Below the pieces are notes generated by a model. The model did no database searches and had not been told where the DNA came from. It saw only the letters and a program-made list of their open reading frames with translations. Source: Liolophura sinensis (Eukaryota > Mollusca > Polyplacophora > Chitonida > Chitonidae). Taken from it: a stretch of DNA of 64,000 nucleotides. Positions 13,117 through 25,530 of this stretch are shown here, piece by piece (the stretch's first letter is position 1; the number at the start of each line of letters is the position of its first letter). The DNA is taken from positions 40,764,458 through 40,828,457 of the forward strand of contig NC_088300.1 in assembly GCF_032854445.1 (NCBI RefSeq), written 5' to 3'. A program made the translations under genes and the position numbers.

Positions 13117-13780
13117 TGATTTTGGTTCTGTCCTCTCTTAGTCTGCTGACGCTCTAGGATTTTGGTTCTGTCCTCTCTTAGTCTGCTGACGCTCTAGGAT
13201 TTTGGTTCTGTTCTCTTTTAGTCTGCTGACGCTCTATGATTTGGGTTCTGTTCTCTTTTAGTCTGCTGACGCTCTATGATTTTGGTTCTGTTCTCTCTTA
13301 GTCTGCTGGCGCTCTAGGATTTGGGTTCTGTGCTCTCTTAGTCTGCTGACGCTCAGGGATTTGGGTTCTGTTCTCTTTTAGTCTGCTGACGCTCTAGGAT
13401 TTTGGTTCTGTTCTCTTTTAGTCTGCTGACGCTCTATGATTTTGGTTCTGTTCTCTCTTAGTCTGCTGGCGCTCTAGGATTTGGGTTCTGTGCTCTCTTA
13501 GTCTGCTGACGCTCAGGGATTTGGGTTCTGTGCTCTCTTAGTCTGCTGACGCTCTAGGATTTTGGTTCTGTTCTCTTTTAGTCTGCTGACGCTCTATGAT
13601 TTTGGTTCTGTTCTCTCTTAGTCTGATGGCGCTCTAGGATTTGGGTTCTGTGCTCTCTTAGTCTGCTGACGCTCAGGGATTTGGGTTCTGTGCTCTCTTA
13701 GTCTGCTGACGCTCTATGATTTTGGTTCTATTCTCTTTTAGTCTGCTGACGCTCTAGGATTTGGGTTCTGTTGTCTCTTA
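13117..13780. repeat. 40-bp minisatellite with 160-bp higher-order units
   Basis: The monomer is GATTTTGGTTCTGTTCTCTC followed by TTAGTCTGCTGACGCTCTAG, about 16.6 copies. Monomer variants recur at fixed spacing: the GGCGCTC form near 13307, 13467 and 13627, and the GCTCAGGGAT form at 13351, 13511 and 13671. Both are 160 bp apart, so four-monomer blocks were amplified together. It is not coding (40 is not a multiple of three). Confidence 0.95.
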
Positions 13781-13799
13781 ATCATACATATGTATACTG

Positions 13800-14105
13800 T
13801 AGTTTTACTGTTTTTTTTACATCTTTGGACAGATATCATTCATTTACCTTTTTATTTTATCAAATTTGAATTAATACGATTCACAGCTTTCAAAAAAAAA
13901 GTTTTATTCACCTGTACTCGTTTTAGGTAAGTGCTGAAAGCACTGAAACTGGTGTAATGTCTCCGTTCACTCACTACTGTTATTTTATGGCGTATGGTGT
14001 TTTGTCGAGATATGTACACATATGTCTGCATACCAATGCGCTTCAATGCAAAACAACTTAACGCTAAATTGTTATCTGCTGTAATACGCCTGACCCCCAA
14101 CATTC
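13800..14105. other. No gene seen
   Basis: A short AT-rich stretch with overlapping open frames on both strands and no recognisable domain. Confidence 0.5.
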
Positions 14106-14107
14106 AG

Positions 14108-14190
14108 TATCACAATGCTGGCTGTCGTCCTGTAAGTAAGATGTTACTGAGTATAGCGCAACACCAGCAAATGAGTAAATAAAGTTATCG
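14108..14190 (+). mobile_element. SINE 3' tail remnant
   Basis: CACAATGCTGGCTGTCGTCC, then TGTAAGTAAGATGTTACTGA, TATAGCGCAACACCAGC and AATGAGTAAATAAA match the 3' region of the SINEs at 40031 and 43232 with many substitutions. Confidence 0.6.
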
Positions 14191-14930
14191 TATCGAAAAC
14201 CTCTGTTGGTACATTAATATTATTCATGTCACATCCCCTGTACGTGTAAAAGATGGCGTTTTATAATCGATATAAAAGGGGTTTCCCCGTTGGTCGTTAG
14301 TTGAAGACATTAGCGCAGGTGTGACGGTCCCCAGGCCTAGGTCCATCTGGACAGTTGGAAGCGCTGTGGAACAAGGGCCCGTTCTGTGATACATAGTTCT
14401 CCACTTTACCATCCATAACCCAAGGCAAAGTGCGACAGTTTACACTTAGATAATGAAGGTTTGGCGACTTGGCGATTGGGCTACTTATTCTTATGTCTGG
14501 CTTTCTTGTCTTGTTTTCAGAGGCTAGATACAAAAGCCTGGCTGTCTGCCCGACACATATGTCGATATAAGCATACGAATAAAGAGTTGCTTCATGTCTC
14601 AAACTTTTGTGTTATAAGAGAAGGGGTAAAATCCAAGATAATCTGTACCGATTTCCTGAACTGCATCCCATATTTAATCTTTTACGTGGTAATTTGGCGC
14701 CGTTTTGGTCGTTGATTGATGTTACGACACACAAGAACATATGATTTCACCCAAGAATATGATTTTCACCTTTGTCAGCAAAGGAATAGCGCTATGGGCG
14801 TCATTTCGAAAACTTTGCCATGCCTTGACGTCCTATCTAGTCAGACACGACCAGAAGTTAGATATTCATTATTCAAAACCTACGAAAATTTTAAATCTGA
14901 GAACGCTTCGTAAGGCCACATTACATGCGT
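14191..14930. other. No gene seen
   Basis: Open frames of up to 101 codons on both strands, none recognisable. Nothing else visible. Confidence 0.45.
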
Positions 14931-14939
14931 CGGGATTAG

Positions 14940-17900
14940 GATTTGAACCTGCAGCCTCAAGTACTGTCATCAGAGATGAGTATTTAAACCAAGGTTTGGA
15001 TCATTGTGTGTACACCTCTAGTCTTGCAGTTGGTTTCAAGACATGAGCCTTGCTATGCTGTAGTTTTTATACTGAAATAAAAAAGAAGTTGTTCTAAAAC
15101 CATCTTCTTTGCCTCATTTGGCTGGTTTTACAAGTTTAACAATGCCTAAGTTACATAAAAAATATCCTCTTACCCTTCTCTTAGACAGGGTTTATGCTTT
15201 CCAACAACGGCTGCATTGCAGATATTCTACGGAGGAAACAGTACGTGGAGATTTCACGTGGCGTAGGCCTCATGGCATTAACTCCACTTCTCCTCTTTCA
15301 TTTCCGCGAGGCTCTGCGCACGGATATCTCATGTGAAAGATAGCACGTAAACTGTTTCAATCTGACCTTGTTATCACAGCAGGGTGCGTTCATTATTTAA
15401 CTTGGGGATTCAGTATTGATGGAGACCAGGCGGCGCCGGTGAAGTTGCGTCATAAGTGTAGAATACGTGAAGATCACTGGTGGATTCTTTGACGATTGTT
15501 GTTTAACGCCATACTCAAGAATTGTCCATACTCAAACGATGCTGGCTAGGATACGTTGAGTGGACGAGGCCGGAGTGCCAGGAATAAACCACCGCCATAT
15601 GGTGAGTTTCTGGCGAATTCTCCCACACGTTGGACGGCAAGTGGTCTTCAACCGTCTTAATTCAAAGTAAGACGGCATGACACGTGAACACGAGTCTATC
15701 CGACATCCTGCAAATCTCGCCGTACAGCGGAATTTCACTTTACGTGACTGATACTTCAGAAATAATGTAGTAATGTAGTTAGTCTAGAGAATGGGGAGAA
15801 TTTTGCAGTTGTAATTTTTCCTTTTTCGTCAAAAATCGTAAGTCTGATTTTCCAAGCAACTTTTGAGAAAACTACCCAAAGTCGATTAAAATTCAGACTG
15901 GTAGCATTAAGGGGAGAGGAAGTCCAGAATTTTACTGTTTTGGGAAAATCATTACTGGCATTGTAGAAAGGAAGAATAAGCATTTTTTTTCTACTTTAAA
16001 TTTGCATAGTTTTATTGTTTTTGTATTATGAATGTGATGAAGATACAGCATTTTGGCTAATTTATTGTATTTTCCATCACTGCATATTTTTTACCAAATT
16101 TTGCTTAAGGTATGTTTGGGGGAGGGGGAGAGGCGAGGGGTGCAATTTGATTCTAATTTAAGCTGATAAATAATTTAAGATTTACACGAACAGTTTAACG
16201 GAGGTAAATTGGCAAGAGGTAGTTTTTCAACAGTTAAGTGTGCCCATTTGCCATTTATCCCACTGCGGTTCATGTTTTATTTTTACTCTCTATAGTGTAA
16301 TCTGTAATACTTTACGTCGAATAAAGACGTAAATACAAAAATATACACTCTTTCGTAACCTTTAATCAGAAAAATTGTGATAAAAAGCATTGTATACGCT
16401 TAGTACCCGCATAGCCCCGAGTTAAATGAAATTAGCAGCTATCGTGAAACGGAATGCGGAAATGAGCGATACTGAGCAAAAACAGCAATGTTATTCAATA
16501 ATTCCAGGCTCTATCCCTCCAGGCAATATCGAAGAACAAGAGGCCAAGATAGGTTGATGAGCAGGCTTACGTGAAATACCACATGTGTGTGTTGAAGGTG
16601 TGAACCCTGGTGCCGAGGTCAGGAAGCGATCTTAGGTTTTTAGGGGTATGTCAAAAATTCCAGTGATTAATTTGGTGTGTTCCATTCCATTATGTCCATT
16701 ATGTTTAGCTGAAATTTGCAAAATAATAACTTACCTTGAATTTACGTTGTCAAGCATAATTTTGATCTTTTTACATAAGAAGTATCAATTTTAAAGTGCA
16801 TTGAAGTTTTATCTCAAGTCTAAGATCTCTTCCTGATCCTCGGGCTTGGTCTCTCTATAATGTTCAGTGTAGGAGGAACACCCACCCATCTACCCACAAA
16901 CGTCTGCTTTTAAATTCCGGGAACAAAAACTATCTGTCACATTTACCCGAAGAAAGTGTGAGCAGTCAGGACACTAATGATAATTGAACCTTTCCAGGTT
17001 ACCCACATGCCATGGTGCTGTCCACAGTCTATCGAGTTCTACGTAGCTTTGAGAGGTTTTATCTTATGATTGAACTTCAAAAACAAATTCTTTGCTACGT
17101 GGCTGGAAGTCATTTTAGACTGCATCTGACATCAGTTTAGGTAATTTAAGACTAGGTTTATGTTTTCTGAAGGGTATTAAATTCTAGCTTCACTTCTCAC
17201 TAAAGATGTTTTCCCCCTAGATATGTTTTCTGGGAGAATAAGCTTTCTGGAATAAGATTACACGTTTATTATTAGTTCATGTGTACAATATCGATGAATT
17301 TATGATGATTATGGTATCCTAAAGGTCAAATCAATTATGCCTGCTGTGGCAACACATATCTTTAACACGTACTCTTTTCATTTTCTTTCTGGGGTAAAGG
17401 GCTATGGTGGTATTGAATTCGAGAACATTATGTTCATTTCTTCATTGGGAGTTTTACACTGACCGTCGATATTTTGAAACTGTTTGTTAGTTGGGTTATT
17501 AAGCACACTTAGTCATTTCTGAACCACGGAAGTTTTCTGATACCGAATCAATCATTGATTATCAATCTGGATAAACCCACAACGTCACAAATATAAATGT
17601 CTGTAAGCTGTTTTGAATTATGGTTTACACTGTAGCTATTGCAGGCTATTGCTGGACGAAAATGAGTTGAACTAATGACAACAGAAAATATTTCCACAAC
17701 GTTTGTACCAACATTTAATCAGGTAGAGATGAGCCGGTAAAAAGATTTAGAATTTACATGATTGGTCACGTAATTGCCAGTGTTATTTTTCAGCTCAGAT
17801 ACGGGGAACAATACTTATCAGAAACCTGGAAGACAGTTCGCCTAGTCCCTACTTCTCCAGCCTTTGTTCTTTTGATTAGGTTAAAGCCAGGGACTGGTGG

Positions 17901-18335
17901 AGTTTGCTGAAAAGGGACAGTCGGCGTAACGTGAGAGAATTGCCATAGAAAAACAATAAGAATGTAGGATCTTTGGGTTTCTCAAGTTACGCAATCAGAA
18001 TGAAGACAATCTTTGGTTGAGGAGGAGAGAGTGTTTACCACGTGGCGAACGGCTGATGACACGAAGCAAGACATTTCAAAACGTTACACAGCTTCGCACC
18101 TCCAGTTCCATTACCGTACCCTTACCTATACCTAAGAATTCTGGCTGAGAGGAAAATAATTGTTTGTCCCCGAAAACGCCAGACTCAGTCTAATCAATTC
18201 ACTGTTAGCGTCGTAGACAACGTTTGTAACCCCAAGTCGGGATCAGACATTTCTTTGTCTGAACGAATTGATCATCAATTTAATGAATAATCTTGGGCTA
18301 CTCTGACAACCAAATAATAAAACTTAACAATGGAT
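14940..18335. repeat. Modular repeat cluster, copy A (left part)
   Basis: Successive segments match other places in the window: about 14970-15440 matches 24310-24650; 16385-17020 matches 25070-25440; 17030-17300 matches 20090-20290 and 25440-25520; 17540-18330 matches 21520-22170 and 22680-23420, and in inverse orientation about 26940-27500. Shared blocks include AATCAATCATTGATT, GTTTGTACCAACA and GCTCAGAT.CGG.GA. No frame is preserved between copies. About 15450-16380 and parts of 16690-16850 have no visible partner. This looks like a non-autonomous element or old segmental duplication, not a gene. Confidence 0.65.
15490..15735 (-). mobile_element. SINE, diverged
   Basis: The tail end reads TTTAACGCCATACTCAAGAAT on this strand, followed by a GATGCTGGCTAGGATACG block and downstream sequence compatible with a degraded SINE body. 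It sits inside repeat copy A and has no partner in copy C, so it inserted after duplication or was lost from the other copy. Confidence 0.5.
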
Positions 18336-18368
18336 TTCCCGGATAATATAGTTTTACAGTTACAACAC

Positions 18369-19185
18369 AAACCCTTTCCCCACATACCACAGTTACTGTA
18401 TAAACCACTAATTCCCCTCCCCGCATACCACAGTTACGGTCAATGAACCATCAATCCATCAACCATCAATCCCCATCTCCCCACATACCACAGCTACCTT
18501 ATAAAACATTAATTCTCCTTCCCCACATACCACAGTTACGGTATAAACCATTAATCCTCCCTCTCCCCACATACCACAGTTACGGTATAAACAAATAATC
18601 CTCATCTCCCAACATACCTCAGCTACCTTATAAACCATTAATCCTCCCCCTTTCCGCATACCACCGTTACGGTGTATAAAATAATCCCCATTTCCCCACA
18701 TACCACAGCTACCTTATAAAACACTGATCATCCCCTCTCCGCATACCATAGTTACCGTATAAACAATTTATTCCCATTTCCCCACATACCACAGCTACCT
18801 TATAAAACATTGATCATCCCCTCTCCGCATACTACGGTTACGGTATAAACAATTTATCCCCATTTCCCCACATACCACAGCTACCTTATAAAACATTGAT
18901 CATCCCCTCTCCGCATACTACAGTTACGGTATAAACAATTTATCCCCATTTCCCCATATACCACAGCTACCTTATAAAACATTGATCATCCCCTCTCCGC
19001 ATACTACAGTTACGGTATAAACAATTTATCCCCATTTCCCCATATACCACAGTTACCTTATAAACCATTAATTCCCCCTCCCCACATACCACAGCTATCT
19101 TATAAACCATTAACCCTCCCTGCCCACATTCCACAGTTACGCTATAAGCCATTCATCCATGCCATTCCCCATATACTACAATTAC
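18369..19185. repeat. 43-bp minisatellite with 86-bp dimer units
   Basis: Alternating monomers of the types CATACCACAGCTACCTTATA.. and CATACTACAGTTACGGTATA.. recur. The CAGCTACCTT form lies at 18792, 18878 and 18964, exactly 86 bp apart, so dimers were amplified. About 19 monomers. Single or double diverged monomers occur at the equivalent position in the other element copies (about 23480-23560 and 29505-29590), which shows the array expanded from a motif already in the element. Confidence 0.92.
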
Positions 19186-19515
19186 GCTACTTGTCCAATT
19201 CCCTCCCCAGAAGTAAAAATGCAGAATAATAGGGTCATATACGGAATCTTTCTCGTAAGCCTTTTCGTATAGTAACATAGTATAACTACTCACATGTCCA
19301 TGCTTTATTTATCAACTACTCGTGTCCATGTCGGCGTTTGTCCTGTGGTAATAGAAGTATTTAGTGTCCATCAGCATTGTCAGTATCTGCCGACCGAGAC
19401 CATGGCCTTTTTTAGACAATCTATCATGTAGCATTATACTGACACGGATAACTGTACTTTATAATAGCACTAAACACTGAACACCTGAAATGGCCAACTC
19501 GCCACTTGTCAGCGC
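19186..19515. repeat. Modular repeat cluster, copy A (right flank)
   Basis: GCAGAATAATAGGGTCAT, ATGTCCATGCTTTATTTATC, AGTATTTAGTGTCCATCAGC and GAGACCATGGCC match in the same order the segments at about 23690-24050 and 29690-30060. It is the conserved right arm that follows the array. Confidence 0.75.
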
Positions 19516-19599
19516 ATGAGCTACATTTGAAAACGTGAACTACCTACTTTATTCCACCAAAAATACATTAAAAATCTCATCTTTCCAGACTCATGCACT

Positions 19600-19665
19600 G
19601 AACTATACAAAAAAAACAAAAAAAAAAAAAAACAAACAAACAAAAAAACAACAAAAGACGTGGTC
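19600..19665. repeat. A-rich low-complexity run
   Basis: A string of A runs interrupted by single C residues (AAAAC and AAAC motifs). The ORFs across it are low-complexity artefacts. Confidence 0.9.
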
Positions 19666-19889
19666 TGAAGTTCAGAAATTAACACACAAAAAAGGTATGT
19701 TGAATTATTTTGTGCTAGCAAAATTTTTTATCATATTCTGTCCTCAGTATTGTGTCCAAGCCAACTGAACTCAATGTCCCTTCTTGCTTCCCGAAGCTTT
19801 TTATGTCAAATGCAAACAAAAAAACGAGTGTCAGTGTCACCATTAATCACAAAAATGGCGGTAAAAACCATTTAATGCGTTCATTGTCA

Positions 19890-20085
19890 TTTCTTCGTTT
19901 ATTTGACCGTTGTTTTACGTCGTATTCGAGAATTTGTCCCTCACACGACAACGGCCAGCATAACGGTGGGAGGAATCCCAGTCTCGACTGGGTGAATCAT
20001 CTAACTTCAACGCTTCAGCCTCAGGGGGTAACTGTAACTTTACCCACCTGGCGTACTGAAGCCCAACTGGAATCTCTTGTACTCT
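19890..20085 (-). mobile_element. SINE, diverged
   Basis: TCGTTTATTTGACCGTTGTT, TTACGTCGTATTCGAGAATTT, then ACGACAACGGCCAGCATAAC and GGTGGGAGGAATCCC, which is the reverse complement of the SINE 3' region and body. The head cannot be recognised. Confidence 0.65.
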
Positions 20086-20089
20086 CTTG

Positions 20090-23000
20090 TAGCTCTGAGA
20101 GGTTTTATTATTGGTAAAATTCCGTTTCAAGAATGATCGCAGCCTACGTCACGTCTGTTGAAGGCGCCGTCAATGCTAACTTTGTTTCTCTGTCAACTTT
20201 TGTTCGTAGACATATTTTGAAGCACAACAATCTCTTTGGAATAAGATTAAGTGTGTATTATTAGTTCTTCTGTAGGCGACCGACAACTTTATGGTGTTTA
20301 TTTTTCATTGTAACCTTTTGTTTTAATGTTTTTTGGGACACAATCTGGTGATTCAAGTGTGATTCAAGATTATTTTCATGCAACACCATAAAGTGCTCAT
20401 TTTAAAATAGCAATCGCTGATACGAAAGTTCCCGATTTCCTTCCTCCATAATGCTGGCCATCATCGTATGAGTCAAATATTATTGAGTACGCCGTAACAC
20501 GTCAATCAAATAAATAAATGAATAAATCAGTATAGCCTTTCGTCTGTGGGTCCGCGTGTTCGAATCCTGTTTTCTTCGATTCCGTTAAAGTCAGTAGATT
20601 TGTCAGCTCTATGGCAAGATCTTGTGAGTTTCTCTCTACTATACCCGTTTTCTTCACCTGACAGCATTTATATAGCAAAATGTATGAGTCAAATATTATT
20701 TAGTATGCCGTAAAACGCCAATCAAGAAAATAAATGAACAAATAAATATAGGAAAGCTCGAGCGATTTCGTCTTTCCGGTATCTGGGTTGCGCTTTAATT
20801 GTAAATGTTCTTATATTCAGCATTGAAGTTTTATTTCCCACAATGCGTACAAAGCCATAAGTCTGGACTTAAATACTTTAAATCGGCTTCACTGTCACAA
20901 ACGTTTTCTTTGCACGTGCTATAAGTCATCAGAAAGATACATGTCAAACGGAATTCAACGCGCATTATATAAGCCTTTCCCACCATGTTCGTCCAACGGT
21001 TATTAAAATGATCCGCTGTGTCAAAGGTTTGTAATCTCAACCCAGTCTCCAAACGACCAAGTAATGTCTCAGTGTGTTCTATACATAATGGTTCATAACG
21101 ATCAAAAGAACAATATCTTGTAGCAAAAAACTTCCCAATTTTGTCTGTCTTATCTTAATTTGGACAAGAAATATTTGCTCCATGTTTCCTTTGTAGCTTT
21201 CCCGGGTATATTACGTTGATTTATCTATTTAAAATATTCCAAATTATTGTAGGTTGTAATAGTTTGAATTAGCTTAGCTGCCCTATTAAGAAGATGTATA
21301 GGGTCATGATATATAGAGAGGTCGGACTTGACACTGGATTCTCTCAGAGCATGTAGCCGACAACATGATCAATAGTATACCCACTTACCATTCCATGGAC
21401 CAGTACAATACATGTCCAGCTTAAAAGAACCGTCATTTTAACACCATAGAAGAGTGGTGTATACCGGCATTGATGAGCTCATCTGACCATGTCTGGACTA
21501 TGTATATCTCGAGACAAAATCAATCATTGATTTTAAATCTAAATAAACCCACATTGTCAAAAATCTAAATGAGGCAGACGGATTTTTCATGAAAGTTACA
21601 TTGCTGATAACCATTTGTTACAAACCAGCTCCTTCAGCACATTTGATATATTTAGGAAAGGGATACTGCAGGCTGGACGAAATGAGCAGAGCTGATGCCA
21701 ACAGCAAATATTTGTACCACGTTTGTACCAACAAATAATCACGTATTAATCAGGATTCCGAATTGTCAGTACTCTCTCCGGCTCAGATTCGGCGAGCAAT
21801 ACTTATCGAGAAGCCTGAAGACAGTCTCCCTAGCCTGTATTCCACCATTAGGTAAAGGCTAGGCACCACCTGATTTTGCCGTCAAAGGAGATTTGATGCA
21901 ACGTGAGAGTACTACCATACAAAGACAATAAGAATCTAGGATCTCTAGGTTTTTCCGGGTTTCTTTGTCAGGGTAAAGACAATGTTTGTTTGAGGAGGAG
22001 TCAGTGTTTACCGTTTGCCGAGAGGTTGATGAGACAGAGTCTGGTGTCTTGGTAATCCATACAGCTTCACACAGCTAGACCCATAATTTGAGGATTATAA
22101 CTGAACTATTTGACGTGTTGTACAAAACACTTTGACTTTGGTCTAATCAAATCGCCGTTAGTGGCATTTGTAACTGTAAAGTGGATACTGATTTGAGTAC
22201 AAACACAATTATAATAGGCGGACATTTTGACCAAGGTTTGGGTCCATATGTTAGAGGTTAAATCACACTCAAATCACAAGAAACAAAACATATTCCAGAA
22301 TTGTACAATTTTCCCCTCGAAGCGATAATAAATGTGAAGAAGACAACTAAGATTATGGTCAGTTTTATATAAACTAACACCCATGTGAATGGCCTTTAAG
22401 ACCATGCAAGGATCAGTTCCAGTCGGAAATCGTGCATTGTAAGTTGATTATAGCTACTATGGCAACATGCGTCTTCAGCAGGTCTTGTCATTGTACTTAG
22501 AGCTAACTTACCCTACCATCCCTTTGTTAGGTATGGCTATGGTATACGAGATAAGAGTGTTTGTCTGTAGGTTATTAAAATATTCCGGGTACTATAGATT
22601 TCTAATGCCATAGAATAGAGATATAAATTGATTATCGTCAGCAGAGCTGAGATATCTCCAAACACTGAAGTAATCGTTGATTCCTAATCTGGAAAAACCA
22701 GAAATCTAAATGACATAAACGAGCCTTTATGGTAAGTTACACCGCTGATAACCATTTCGTACAAACGTGTTCTGTCACTAGCTACATTTGTATAGCTATA
22801 TACACACGATACATTTAGAAAAGGGATTTTGCAGCCTTTTGCACATCGAAAAGAGTTAATGACTACAGCACATATTTGCACAGCGTTTCATTCAGCCTTT
22901 AGTGACGCACAAAGGAGCCAATAAAATGATTCCGAATATGCACATGTCACGTAATTGTCAGGTCTTTCTCTAGTTCAGATACGACGAGCAATAGTTCAGT

Positions 23001-24055
23001 ACGGCTAGTCTCTAGGACAAGCTAGGTTCCATGTGACATGAGAAACTGTCATAGAAAGTCAATAGACAGCCGTGGTGTCGGAGTTTCTCCGGTTACTCAA
23101 TTTGGTTGGTTTGCTGTCAGAATAGAGACAATGTTTGGTTGAGGAGAAGACAGTGTTTACGACGTGGGAGAGGTTGATCAGACGGAGCCTGGCGTCTTGG
23201 TAATCTATACGGCTTCGCACAGCCAGACCCACGAATGCAGACTTACCTATACTTGAGAATTCTACCTGAAGGGAAAATAAACTGTTTGACGTATCACAAA
23301 ACACCAGACGCAGTCAAATCAATTTACCGTTAGTGTCGTAGACTACGTTTACACTTTCAAGTTGCGGTTCGAAATCTCGCATCCGACATTTCTTTGTCTG
23401 AGCGGATTGATCATCTCTTTAATAAATAATCCCTATAGATAATCTCCTGATAATGTACCTTTAACACAGTTACGCTGCACAGCCTTGTCCCTCTGCCCAT
23501 ACACCACAGTCACCAGGTAAACCATTGGTTCTCAACCCACAATAGAGTTACGGTAACTGACCTTAGTGATTATAGAGGGACTGTGTGGTAAAGTACTAAT
23601 GAAGGCTCTATTATCAGGTTTCAGCAACAATGCCTATTGTACCCAAATGTGTATTTCACGTCCGAGAAACCGTTGTTCGCAAAACGCAGAATAATTGGGT
23701 CATTATACGGATGCTTTCCCGTAAGCGTTTTAATATGGTAACCTAATATAACTCTCATTATGTCCATGCTTTATTTATCAGATCTTCATAATCATGTCTA
23801 GCTTTGTCCATTGAATCTTTGTAGGCGTTAAATGATAAAATATTTAAAAATTCTCAACACAGATCAGCTGGGATTCCATGTTCATATTTAGTGCAATAGT
23901 AGTAGTGTTTAGTCGCCACCAGGATTGTCATCATCTGGGCACATAGACCATGGTCTGCTGTTAAACATACATTATGTAGTATTATACTGAGTCTTACTTC
24001 TGCACGTTATAATACAATGGTTACTGAACACACTTCGCAATGAAGTCACATACTT
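20090..24055. repeat. Modular repeat cluster, copy B (two adjacent partial copies)
   Basis: Segments at 20090-20300, 21480-22170, 22430-22730, 22730-23420 and 23690-24050 match copy A in the same order, and the middle part is present twice (21520-22170 and 22680-23420). The array position (about 23480-23560) holds only one or two diverged 43-bp monomers. A minus-strand open frame at 23059-23304 matches a stretch of the opposite strand near 26940-27180 at DNA level; the frame is not maintained across copies, so I do not call it coding. Confidence 0.6.
20435..20745 (+). mobile_element. Two adjacent SINE-like tails with a tRNA-like B box
   Basis: The first tail (20450-20525: CCATAATGCTGGCCATCATC.. 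to AAATAAATGAATAAAT) is followed by a second unit with a B-box-like GTGTTCGAATCCTG and a second tail ending near 20745. The body TCAGTAGATTTGTCAG is also present, reversed, at 24107-24300, so this is a separate SINE type with at least two copies here. Confidence 0.6.
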
Positions 24056-24094
24056 CATATGTTTGTATTTACTCGTAAAGAAACGTAGTTTACA

Positions 24095-24305
24095 TGATTG
24101 ATTTTCTCATTTGGTTAGTGTTATACCATGAAATTGGACATATTTTGCTACTTCAGGTGGTGTCAGGTTTGTAAGTGAAGGACATCGGGTATAACAGGGA
24201 GGAACCCAACATCTGGTCAAAAACCTGACAAATCTACTGACTATAGCGGAACCGACTTGGGCAGGATTGGAACACGCGGACCCACTGGCCAAGGCTATGC
24301 TGGTT
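24095..24305 (-). mobile_element. tRNA-derived SINE, second type
   Basis: In reverse complement the unit reads GCATAGCCTTGGCCAGTGGG, then TCCGCGTGTTCCAATCCTG (B-box-like) and GTCAGTAGATTTGTCAGG, matching the unit at 20530-20650. The 3' end is diverged. Confidence 0.6.
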
Positions 24306-25530
24306 TATAGCTCAGGATTTTCACCAAGGTTTGGATCCTTGGGTGCAATACACCAGTCCTCCCTTCGATTTCAGGACATGATCAATGGACCAAAAGAAAG
24401 TTCCTGTGGAAGAATGTCCTGTCTTGTTTGACTGGTTTTGCGCGTCTAACAATACAGATGTTACTTGTTACTTCGCTTAGACAACGTTCGGGCTTTCTAA
24501 CAGGTCTTCTCTTTCATTTCCCCGAGACACTACGCTGTTATATCTCTTGTGAATGTAGCACTGTAACGGCCTCGGCTGGAGCATGTTTTAACAACACGGG
24601 GCATTAGTTATTTCATCCAGCATTAACAGAGACCAGACGTGTATAGGCCATTGACCGGCGAGGTATCAATATTCCATGTCTTACATAACAACTGCAAGAA
24701 AAGACGTTATTAAGACTTACATGAAATAATCTACTAGCTGAATTTATCTAGGAAATAGGAAGACTCGATTTTTATTTATCTGTCTGTCATCAGTCTGTAA
24801 TTTGCATTTTCTTGTCAAGAAAGTTTAATTTTCATAGTAATTGTTGACATCATTCCCCAAAGACAAAGTGGGACCAAATTGTGTAAAACAAGACTGATAG
24901 CATTAAGGTATGAAGAAGTCAACATGTGTTGTGTGAAAATCCACTGTGGAATGAAAATGTATGGAAAGTTTCAATTTTACAGATTTTGTCAGCTTTTTAC
25001 ATCGAATACAGACAAAAATGAAACTGATTTTGTCACCTGTAATCACATCAATTGCAATAAAAACCATTGTGATGCATTGACTACCGGTACAGCCCCAAGT
25101 TAAATTAAATCAGCCGCAATTCTGAAACGGAACGTAGAAAAGAGCTATACTGAGCAAATAAAAAAGGAATGTTATCGGAGAATGCTAGGCTTTGTCCCTC
25201 GAGGCAAAATCGAAGCACAAGAAGAAAAGATAGGTTGATTGGCCAGGTTTACGTGAAATATCATACCTCTGTGTGTTGGAGGTGTTGAGCCTGGCCTCTG
25301 GGTAATGTTCAGTGTATGAGGTTCGGCCACCCACCCACGACAATTCCGCGAACCTTTGTCTGAAGGAAGTGCGAGCAGTCAAGACACTAAAGATAATTGA
25401 ACCTTCCCAGGTTACTCACATGCCTTGCTGCGAGCCACCTCTAATCTCTTCTATTTAGCTTTAAGACATTTTATCTTATGATTGAACTACACCGGCATGT
25501 TCCTTGTGTTCATTGCTAAAAGTCAATTTC
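24300..25530. repeat. Modular repeat cluster, copy C
   Basis: It matches copy A left segments in order: ACCAAGGTTTGGATC and TCTCTTTCATTTCC (24320-24650), then TACTGAGCAAA, GATAGGTTGAT and TTTACGTGAAATA.CA (25070-25300), then AATGTTCAGTGTA..AGG (25310-25390) and GAACCTT.CCAGGTTAC (25400-25430). About 24660-25070 and 25530-25870 show no clear partner. Confidence 0.6.

Noticed and set aside
19535-19768. Lysine/glutamine-rich open frame
   Set aside because: Caused by an A-rich low-complexity run.
23059-23304. Minus-strand open frame with a similar peptide near 26940-27185
   Set aside because: The resemblance is DNA-level repeat similarity; frames are not preserved in copies A and B, and no known domain appears.
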